Made by a program: the position numbers and the translations under genes | Shown: piece by piece, positions 55,861-64,000 of the stretch | Layout: each line of letters opens with the position of its first letter | Position numbering within the stretch: the stretch's first letter is position 1 | Source of the DNA: Tolypeutes matacus | Taxonomy: Eukaryota > Chordata > Mammalia > Cingulata > Chlamyphoridae | Direction: 5' to 3' | Assembly: GCA_026826555.1 (NCBI GenBank) | Contig: JAKSZT010054573.1 | Span: forward strand, 612,308 to 676,307 | DNA: 64,000 nt | The notes under the pieces: generated by a model | The model's database searches: none | Seen by the model: the letters and a program-made list of their open reading frames with translations, nothing else | Told to the model about the DNA's origin: nothing

Positions 55861-58395
55861 AATTACTGTGCTGCACCGTTGCTCAATTTAAGCAAAATTA
55901 AACTTCCCAGAAGAAAATGGCTAAAATTAATTGGGTCTAACTTTTGTTATTGTTTTTTGTTCTTTTTTTATCAGGACAGAAACTCGGGAATGCTAGGACA
56001 GAACGGGAAGCTTAAGGTGGGAACACACGAGGAAGGATTCCTATAAAAGATGAGCTCATCGTCTCTGGTTAGCGCTGGATCAGGGTTATGCAATGTCTTT
56101 ACAAGTAGAAGATCAAAGCCTGGAGAGTTTAACAGGGCAGGTGGTTTTTATTGACCCACGGGGACTGCATGCCTGAGGAATGGCCACGTTTCTTCTCTCG
56201 TTCTCAGAGCTGAGCCCGTGGGGTCCAGCAGCACTTTACTGGAAGTGGCGAGGTGATGTGCTCACACCAAACCTGAGAACTGTCCGTCGGTAGAACCAAA
56301 GGTTGACCAAATTCCACATTCCTTTTTTATTGCCACCTGGAAAGACATTTGTGGCGGCTGAGTGTACTATGAGAAGTGACGGGAAGTGGGGGTGGCTGGT
56401 ATTGTGCGTTTCAGCCAGAGCAGGAGCTGCTCCTGGACCGCTCATGTGATTACAATTAGCAAGGAGCTGGGCTGCTTTACCTTGGAGCGTGGGGAATGGA
56501 GGTGCGTAGAACCTGGAACGTTTTCTTCGTTTGCTCGGTGTGAAATGAGGTATACATTAAAGCAATGTGGGAAAGAAGATAGCATAAACTCCCCTATGGA
56601 CTTCCCACAATAGTCGCTATGTAGCAGGTGTTCGGAGCCCAGATAAAATTCTGCTTCAACTTTGCTGAAGTTTTGCTCCCTACCCTGATGTCCTTGTTTG
56701 CTGTCACTGGGCATGTGATACACAGGCGATGAATCAGGGAGCTTGGGTTCTCCAGCGGCTCTCTACCCTGCCCAAGAGTTGTTCTGGGAGCCAAGTCAGT
56801 TCTTGAGAGTGTGTGTGTGTGTGTGTGTGTGTATAAAAAGAGCCTGTTTGTTCTTCTGATTTTATAAACAAACACTACGTATAAAAATGATCTGTGAATT
56901 AGTCATTTCCCGACAAAACAACTAGTCTGTAGTCTTTCTGTATATATGTATATGAATACATATTCATTTTTATTTAAGAAGTTTGCATGTAAACCAAATT
57001 TAAATTGATGGCATTGTAGAGTTCAGATGATTTTATAAGTGAAAGCCCTTGAAAACATCAACTATGAAAAATAAACTAATATAATTGTCTTTCAAAATAT
57101 ATTTTAAAGCTTTGACAGCTTTCTAAAATTATATTCCATATTAGAACCACATCAAACAAGCTGTATTAAAATGTATCTGAGCTGAAAAGTATAAATCAGA
57201 TTGTAGAGCGCTTGAGCATGTGGGTATTTGAGTCAGGAATGTAAACTATTTCCCTTGAAATTAGCTTATGATGACCTTGGCCAGTCTTCAAGAAATCTTC
57301 TAGAAAAGATTTCTTGATATTTCTCCCTTGTTATTAACCTCTTAGTGTATTCTGCCACTATTCATTTTCTATTATATCAGCCTTTATTTATCTGCAAGAA
57401 CATTTTCCCCTAAATTTCATTTCATCCAAGGATGATAAAGAAGAACCTTGGATGAGATGAAGCTCATCTTGAGTTACTGCCTTCCAAAACTGGAAACACT
57501 TTTGCTTTGCTACCAAGTGATAGTAATAAGTTCAGGACTTTAAAAACTGTTATAACTTTCTCAGAGCAAGAAAAGTAATAAATCTAGTGTAAATCAGTGT
57601 AAAGGTACTGAGCAAGGCATACTTGATGAGACCAAAGAGATGGATGATAAAGTAGCTACAGTGACTGAATTTAAATGGTATTTGGGAAACTAAAACTTGA
57701 CATATTTTAAATGCCCAAGTTCTTAGCACTTTGCATTAAAAAATCATCAGTCTTCTTGATTCTGAAAACAATACCTGTAAGTAGTGAACAATAAAAAGTA
57801 AATCCAATATTGCAACATAGCAAATAGAAATCTAAAATAGTATCAGTTGGAAAAGGGTATATTTAAATGTATAAAAAAGTACGATGCAATGTAATATAAC
57901 TCTAAAAAGGACAAAAACAGCAATTCCTTAGCTATATGAAAATACATACTGAAGAAGGGCACATAAAATTTGAAACAAAGCTAAAGGTCAATGAAAATCT
58001 GTAAAATTGTGTACAGAAATTTGAGTATTGAGAGAAAACAACCTTTTTTTTTCCCTAAGTGATTTGAAAGAAAACTTTCTAATAGGTCAAGTACCCGTAA
58101 AAGTTAGTATATGATAATCATGCTCAGTGAGGCAGCTTCTGGCCTAGAAATTTACAGTCAGAGGTAGAGATAGGAAAAATACCAAAGCTTGAAGGGGAAG
58201 CATTCACAGTGTTTGCATGTTGGAGAGGGAAGGGAATATTTGAGGTGAGGAAAACATTGAGATGCAAAGCCTGGAGACTGAATAGTGTGAATAATGGGAA
58301 TAGGAAGCATTATCTGGAAAGGTTTTGTCAGGCTCTTTTCTAGAAGCTTAAAAGGGATCTGGCAAAGAAGAGAATGGAGGGACTCTTTTTGAAGT
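55861..58395. other. No recognised gene; (GT)n microsatellite; A/T-rich
   Basis: Contains (GT)n at 56809-56832. From 56880 to 58140 the sequence is strongly A/T-rich without a recognisable repeat. Short frames only. Confidence 0.5.
56809..56832. repeat. (GT)12 microsatellite
   Basis: A pure GT alternation of 24 bases, the longest perfect dinucleotide array in the window. Confidence 0.95.
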
Positions 58396-58542
58396 GTACT
58401 GGTTATGTCTTGCTGTGTAACAAATTATCCCCAAACTTAGGGCCTTTATCTCCTAGTTTCTTTGTCAGGAATCCGAGGGCAGCTTAGCTGGGTCCAGAGC
58501 CTCAGGATCCGCCTCACGTTACAATTAAAATTCCTCCTGAGG

Positions 58543-58765
58543 GAGCTGATATGGCTCAAACCGTTGAGCACCTGCTTCCCACATAGGAGCACCTGGGTTC
58601 AGCTGTGGTGCCTCCTGAAAGAAAAACTAAGACAAAAGCAAAATAAGTGACCAAACCACCTCAGGGGAGCCGAAGAGGCTCAGTGGTTGAGCGCCGGCTT
58701 CCCACATAGGAGATCCCAGGTTCCATTCCCGGCCCTTGGTACCTCCAAAAAACAAAAACAAAAAG
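58543..58765 (+). mobile_element. DAS-type dimeric SINE inside MLT1
   Basis: Monomers at about 58544-58625 ('GGGAGCTGATATGGCTCAAA') and 58665-58750 ('GGGAGCCGAAGAGGCTCAGT'), with an A-rich tail. The direct repeat CCTCCTGAGG/CCTCTTGAGG (58533-58542, 58766-58775) has one mismatch. Confidence 0.9.
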
Positions 58766-59019
58766 CCTCTTGAGGCCGCGGCCCGGTCCAGGCCTCTTGC
58801 AAGCTCATTCGTGGTCATTGACAGGACTCCTTTCTTGGCAGGCTATCAGACATGGCCTTAGTTCCTTGCTGGCTGTTAGCCAGAGGCTGGCCTTGCTCTT
58901 TTGCCACCTAAGCTTCTCCATAGGGTAGCTTACAAAGTGGCAGCTGGCCTTGTCAGAGTGAGCAAACAGGAAGGGCCAGAGAGAGAGAGAACAAGCAAGA
59001 TGGAAGTCATGTAATTTTA

Positions 59020-59250
59020 AGTAAGTTTTATTGACACATAATTTACATATCAAACAGTTCATTTAAAGTGTACAGCTCAGTGGTTCTCAGTACATCCACA
59101 GATCTGTGCAGCCATCACACCGTCAGTTCAGTTTTAGAACATTTTCATTAGACCTAAAGAAACCCCATCACTGTCCAAGCCCCTACCTTCCAGGCCTTGG
59201 CAGTCCCATTACTTTCTGTCTCTACAAATTCATCACTGCCTTTTCATAAC
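59020..59250 (-). mobile_element. Old L1 3' end, antisense, inside MLT1
   Basis: 'TTTTATTGACACATAATTTAC' with 'TTAAAGTGTACAGCTCAGTGG' near 59063, 'GTGCAGCCATCACACC' and 'TACTTTCTGTCTCTACAAATTC' are the common L1 3' block. MLT1 sequence lies on both sides. Confidence 0.75.
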
Positions 59251-59395
59251 CTGTTCTCACATGTGACTTGCCATCGCTGTTTCCACGTTCCATTCCTTAG
59301 AAACAACTTGCTGGGCCCAGCCCCCACACAGAGGGAGAGGATTATCCGAAGAGGTGGGATGACTGCGAGCTATTTCAGAAGCAGCCTACCACGTG

Positions 59396-61260
59396 ATTGA
59401 GCTAGGAATGGATCAGAGAGCCTTGAGTAGACTTTATATCCTTGTTTCTCAGACGAGAACACCTGAAGACTTGGAGGGAGCAGGTGCCCAAAGAGCCAAG
59501 CCTCTCCCCGAGGACCTGTTAAGAGGCTGAGGCAATCTCCTCTCTCACTGGGTGTGTGTATACCAGGGTAGAGGCCTGCAGGGCCTGGAAGAATTCCCTG
59601 GGCGTCTGCCTGGGGCTCATCAACCCGTCTTGGGAGCTGTAAGCAAGGCAGCTTGAAACCAGATTTGGCAAGACACTAGAAGGTGGCTGATTCTTTTGCA
59701 TGCACCCCACCTCATCGGGTGTCTCGCTTCTGAGTGTGCTCTGGTTGGCCAGGGCAACCTGGAGAGGCCAGGCCACCAGAACTGAACTCGGAAGCCCGGA
59801 AGTCTGTGTCCAGAACCCACTTTCACTCACAGCTGTTGAAACGGAGACATTGCTTGCCAATTGGGACAGCCTGAGGCTATGGTGGTTTGCTTTATTCCTG
59901 AGTATTTCCAGGATCTAGCTTCATGAGAGTCTGTGGGAAACCACTGTCCCCTCTTAGATATTCAAAATCCACACTGACATCTTGAAGGCTCATAGTAAAG
60001 TAACTTCTTTTGACTATGTCTTTTCCACACAGATTTGACCAAGAGGCCTTCCCTCCCTGCCCATTGCCCTATTTGCAATCTAGTAACATTTCAGCCAAAT
60101 AGTGAGACCCAGAACATTTGTGTGTATGCGTGTTTTAGGTGGGGGGAGCTATGTAATTTCTGTTGACCTGAGCTCTTGGTTAACCTTGTTAGTCCTGGAT
60201 GGAGACAACTAGAACAATTGGTGTTAGTCACATGGAAGCTGTTAAGCCAGATTCCTCATAATGCACTTACTCGGGTGGGTTTTTGAGCCCCTGTAGAGGA
60301 GTTTACATTGATCTCTGTTAAGATTCTTGAGTTAAAGGCAGCACATAATATTGATGCTCGATGGAGTCAACTGTCAGCCGTCCACAAAGTCCACAAAGCC
60401 TGTAAGGATGAAGTTGAATATTTGGTCTGTGATTCATTCCGTGAACCCCTGTTTCCAAAGTAGGTGACATTTCAAAATATTCTAATATTGAGCAGGCAGG
60501 GTTGAGTGCAGAGTTTTTGTTGCACTGCAGAATGCTGTTCTTTAGATTACTAGCCATCCTTTAATTGATCCTCTTCTGGGATTAGAAGTTAAAATATAAA
60601 GCCTCCTTTATATTTTAGGTACCTTACTTCAGATGATATTCCTTCATTCCCCATCCCCCAAGGAGACGTCCGGGAGTTATTGTATGGCCAACAGGGACCA
60701 TATTTTCAACGTTTTCTCCATTTACCAACTGGTGGCTCGAATCAAGAAAGGAATGGGTTAGATTGATAGAAATTGCTTCAGTGGCTCTGACTGACTCCTG
60801 GTAATAACACTTTCATGGCACTCACAAGATCTGCTTGATGTATTTTAGACTTTGGGGAAGACTCAATACCTAATTCATCAGTCTGTGATTTCCAGAATCT
60901 ACTTCATCTGTTCTCTCTCTCTTTTTTTTTTAAAGAATCGGGGCAACTTCAGTCTTTTTGGAAACTTGGCTATATTCCAGGCTTATTAAGGGGGATCCTG
61001 CAGTTCCTTAGCGGATTCCTTCCTTAAAATCCGATGGACCTAGAGTGTTGAACAAATTCACCATATTGGAGATGATTTTATAACTACCACCCATGACTCG
61101 TGTGTCATCTTGACCCAGTTACAGTCTCTTCCTCGCCGTGGTCCACAGCATTCTGAGATGGCCTCCGAGCCTCTGTGCTGTTGTGTACTCGCCTCATGCC
61201 CTCCCACTGAGTATGGATGGGAGCTGGGAACAGGGGTCCATCCCCTTGATGAGGCTACGT
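59396..61260. other. No recognised gene
   Basis: Unassigned sequence. Frames up to 113 codons (59519-59860, minus) have a competing plus frame. No repeat recognised. Confidence 0.45.
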
Positions 61261-61299
61261 TCTGTGTTATCACCCCACGATAAGCTTGTGTTAGATTGC

Positions 61300-61621
61300 A
61301 CTCCTTAGAAGCGGACTAGAGAGGGGCTTCCTGCTGCCTTTGAAGGAGGAAGCTGCCTGGTGGTGAGAGGGCCTGTGCCTGGGAGCTGAGGGCTGCTCCG
61401 GGAGCTGAAAGCTTCCCCGCTGACGGCAGTGAGAAAGTGGGGACCTCAGCGCATGGCCGACAACTGGACTCCGCGGCCAGGACCAACACTGTGACTGCAG
61501 CCTTGTGAGATCCTGGCATGGCCCCGATTATGCCATGCCTGGATTCCTGTGAAATGGCACACGGTGTAGTTTCAAGGCATTCGGTTTGTGGTAATTTGTT
61601 ACACAGCAGTAGAAAACTCAC
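61300..61621 (+). mobile_element. MLT1-like MaLR LTR
   Basis: 'AGTGAGAAAGTGGGGACCTC' near 61428, 'GCAGCCTTGTGAGATCCTGG' near 61497 and the end 'TTGTGGTAATTTGTTACACAG' with 'CAGTAGAAAACTCACAG' follow an MLT1 3' half. The left edge is uncertain; about 61261 is possible. Confidence 0.7.
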
Positions 61622-61784
61622 AGCTGCAGAAAAACATTCTCCTGGTAGCGGGCACTTCTTCGCTGACTTGCACTAGTATTAGGTTGTCGACATCATGCCA
61701 GGGACCTGTTCCTCCTGGTCCCACTTCTGCCCATAAGGAACCAGGCCTTTTTCAGTCGACCTGGGTGCCCTTCAGAGGCCTTAG

Positions 61785-61794
61785 NNNNNNNNNN
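61785..61794. other. Assembly gap (10 N) with matching edges
   Basis: The same heptamer GCCTTAG ends the left contig (61778-61784) and starts the right one (61795-61801). The two contig ends may in truth overlap by this heptamer, with no bases missing. Confidence 0.9.
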
Positions 61795-61801
61795 GCCTTA
61801 G

Positions 61802-63189
61802 TTCTTTGTGGCTTTCTTCTTCAGAGAAGACTCCTTCCATCTTTTCTTCACATTCCTTTAAATGGAAACTCAATAAAGAGCTATCTTTGGAGTCACTGGG
61901 GCTGTCACCAGTTATTTTCATCAGGGTCATTTGCCCTAATAACTGTCAAGGTTTCATTTTGAAAGCCTCAGAGGCTGCCATGCCATCTTTCTTTGCTGTA
62001 TTTGCATTTATTGCGTTGTCTGAGAGCTTTTCTACGTGATGCAGTTTATTCGTAGCCCAGTGAAGGAACAGGGAAGTGCCTGCATAGAAGTGATTAGCAG
62101 CAGTGCATCCTTCCCCACCACACCCACTCACCACACTGGCTTCCTGGGGGTGATCAGGATGGCAAAGGGGCAACTTATCCAGGCGAATTAAAGGGATATT
62201 TTCTAAGGAAAACCACACTGGACAGGGAAGCGGGGACTGCGGCCCCACACGTGGACCTTCTGCTGAACGTCCGTCTTCTGTTCTTGAAAAATTAAAGATG
62301 AGTGTGAAAATGCCAGCGGGGTCGGGGAGGAGACCTAAAGTACAGCCCAAGCGTTGCATTGACTAGTGCAAACGCTCTCTGCAGTTTGGGTACTGAAGAG
62401 GACCAGGTCTTCTCCTGGAAAACGTTAACCAGGAGCACATCTGCTGCGTGTGGCTGTGCTCTGCTCAATTTCTCACGGAGGTGGGTTTGAAATCTGCATC
62501 CCACAAATGCAGCTAGTCCCCTTGCTAGAGGAGCAGGGAGAAGGGTGGCTTCTTGCTTTTAAATAAAAATGCAGTTTCCATCTCAAAAAAGGAAGAGGGA
62601 AGAACACCACAGAAAAGACCTGGACACAACAGTGAGTCTCCAAGACGCATTGTGGAGGTGGTGCTGAGGCCCGCAGAGTGCGTGGAGATGGGTCTCAGAG
62701 AGAAGCAGCTCCTTCTCAAGGGGGCCATTCGACCGTGCAAAGCTGTCCTCGCGGAGTGCGCGGCTGGAGCTCTGAAGACCGCCGATATCCACTATCCGGC
62801 AGGGAGTTGCCCAGCACCCGGGGCCGCAGTGGACCTCTGGCCAGCGGCCCAGGAACCGTGTCCTACTCGGGATCTTCCTGAGAGCCCACAGCACAGTGCA
62901 GAGCTGGGAGCTCGCCTCAGTCCAGTTTAGGTGTGACCTAAACTAGAGCAGCGCTTCCCAATGCATGTCCCCCAAAACATGCAGCCACATAGGTGACGCC
63001 CCAGAAAGGCGGCATAAGGCCAGGAAAGGCTGCCTACTCACCAGCGTACGTCAGCACGTCAAAGGGAAATACCAGCGTGTTTTCTTTCTAGCTCAGAGTT
63101 TTCTTAGACTTTCTTTTATAGCACATATTATAATTTATAACTTTTATTTATTTGTTTTCTCTTTTTTGTGGGGACTTGTTTTTCTCATT
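61802..63189. other. No recognised gene; CpG-containing block 62640-62930
   Basis: 62640-62930 has more CpG than surrounding sequence, with a plus frame of 125 codons (62553-62930) and minus frames over the same bases. I recognise no domain, splice context or promoter motif. The rest is unassigned. Confidence 0.4.
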
Positions 63190-63202
63190 AGAATGTAATA
63201 TC

Positions 63203-63581
63203 GAGAAGTGAATGTGACTCAAGCAATTGGACTCCCATCTACCACATAGGAGGTCCAGCGTTCGATTCCTGGAGCCTCCTGGTGAAAGGCAAGCTGGCCT
63301 ATGTGGTGAACTGGCCCAAGCAGAGAGCTGGCCTACGCAGAGAGCTGGAGCAGCAAGATGACGCAACAAAAAGTGACCCGGAATAAGAGATGCAGCAGAC
63401 CAGGGAGCTGAGGTGGTGCAAGAGATTGAACGCCTCTCTCCACTCCGGAAGGTCCTAGGATCGGTTACCAGTGCCACCTAAAGAGAAGACAAGCAGACAC
63501 AGAAGAACACAGAGAGCAGACAGCGCAAAACAACAAGGGGAATGGGGGAGAAATAAATAAACCTTAAAAAAAAAAAAAAGA
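63203..63581 (+). mobile_element. DAS-type dimeric SINE with variable linker, complete
   Basis: First monomer 63203-63291 ('GTGAATGTGACTCAAGCAAT', 'GCGTTCGATTCCTGGAGCC'), a linker with repeats of 'AGAGAGCTGG', second degenerate monomer about 63405-63482 ('GGTGGTGCAAGAGATTG', 'GGATCGGTTACCAG'), then AAATAAATAAA and polyA. The direct repeat AGAATGTAATATC/AGAATGTGATATC (63190-63202, 63582-63594) has one mismatch. The plan monomer, repeat linker, monomer resembles the middle of the composite elements. Confidence 0.92.
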
Positions 63582-63594
63582 AGAATGTGATATC

Positions 63595-63690
63595 CATGGG
63601 GGCAGACTCTAGCTCTGTCTTGTGTCCCCTGCACTAGCCCAGTTCTTGGCTCAATGCCTCCTCCTTAAACGTGTATTTAATACATGAGTA
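63595..63690 (-). mobile_element. L2 LINE 3' fragment (probable)
   Basis: 'TGTCCCCTGCACTAGCCCAG' followed by 'TTCTTGGCTCAATGCC' and a decayed 'AATACATGAGTAG' fits the L2 3' end, with the SINE at 63203 inserted at its left. Confidence 0.45.
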
Positions 63691-64000
63691 GAGGAACCTT
63701 GGTGGTTTAGACTAGGTTTTCTCAGCTGAGTTCTGGAATCCTTCCCTTCCTTCCCTCCAGCTTCTTAGCTTCCTAGCCTCCCCTGTCTGACGTGCGCTGG
63801 TGCTAGCTCACCCCTATCCGTGGGTTCCTTGGCTCATATCACTGCCTCCCATCATGTGGGGATCTCCCACCTTGTGTCGGCGCCTCCAGTTTCCCCTGAC
63901 TTCCAGCTTCTTGTGTGGCCTTTTCTGACTCCTGCCTACTGATTCTTCTTTATAAAGTCTCCAATAATAAGCATTGATTCACCCTGATTCAACTGGCTGC
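63691..64000. other. No recognised gene
   Basis: A C/T-rich tail of the window with no identifiable element. Confidence 0.5.

Larger units (their letters stand above)
58397..59395 (-). mobile_element. MLT1-type LTR, antisense, with nested inserts
   Basis: The left end 'CTTGCTGTGTAACAAATTATC' is the reversed MLT1 terminus. The right end 'CTTGCTGGGCCCAGCCCCCAC' to 'CTACCACGTGATTG' is the reversed start. The body is split by a SINE dimer (58543-58765) and by an old L1 3' fragment (about 59020-59250), so the LTR is the oldest of the three. Confidence 0.7.

Overview
The window is mammalian nuclear DNA, almost certainly from a xenarthran and most probably an armadillo (Dasypus type). The main evidence is the short repeats. 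Many copies of a tRNA-like SINE of the armadillo DAS class are present, recognised by a box A-like 'GGATGTGGCTCAAG..GG' and a box B-like 'GGTTCGGTTCC', usually followed by A-rich tails. With them are L1 elements whose 3' untranslated region is of the type seen in armadillo and related placentals. Older shared mammalian repeats (MIR, L2, MER20, MLT1, MLT2, old L1M) confirm a placental genome. Two runs of exactly 10 N (27440-27449, 61785-61794) mark it as draft assembly.

I found no convincing protein-coding exon, rRNA, functional tRNA gene, CRISPR array or prokaryotic feature. The longest open frames fall in repeats: an antisense frame through a GC-rich minisatellite at 44909-45740, the 3' region of an L1 at 28569-29039, and an insertion in an old L1 at 47116-47625. 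The window reads as intergenic sequence or part of a very large intron.

Layout. 0-4.3 kb: old antisense L1M fragments interrupted by younger L1 3' ends. 4.3-18 kb: mostly unrecognised sequence with a SINE at 6.4 kb, microsatellites and MIRs. 18-25.2 kb: DAS SINEs, MER20, an L1 fragment, a hAT element, MIRs and a possible ERV LTR. 25.3-31.6 kb: a dense nest of antisense old L1 with a composite element, a young L1 and SINEs inserted. 33-37.6 kb: L2, an intact solo LTR with target duplication, MER20, L2 and an MLT1-like LTR. 39-46.5 kb: a SINE dimer, MER20, the fuller composite element and a solo LTR next to it. 46.6-50.9 kb: antisense L1 with SINEs. 51-54.9 kb: MLT1 and MLT2 solo LTRs and L2. 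55-64 kb: MIR, an MLT1 with nested inserts, another MLT1-like LTR, and a complete dimeric SINE.

The most interesting structure is a composite retroelement present twice (27037-27694 and 44767-45912). It has a roughly 210-bp 5' module of unknown origin with two conserved hairpins, then a DAS-like monomer, a 25/19-bp GC-rich VNTR, a second degenerate tRNA-like monomer and an L1-3'UTR-like end with a polyA tail. Direct repeats that look like target-site duplications flank each copy. This plan is analogous to primate SVA elements. Its novelty cannot be judged without a repeat-library search.
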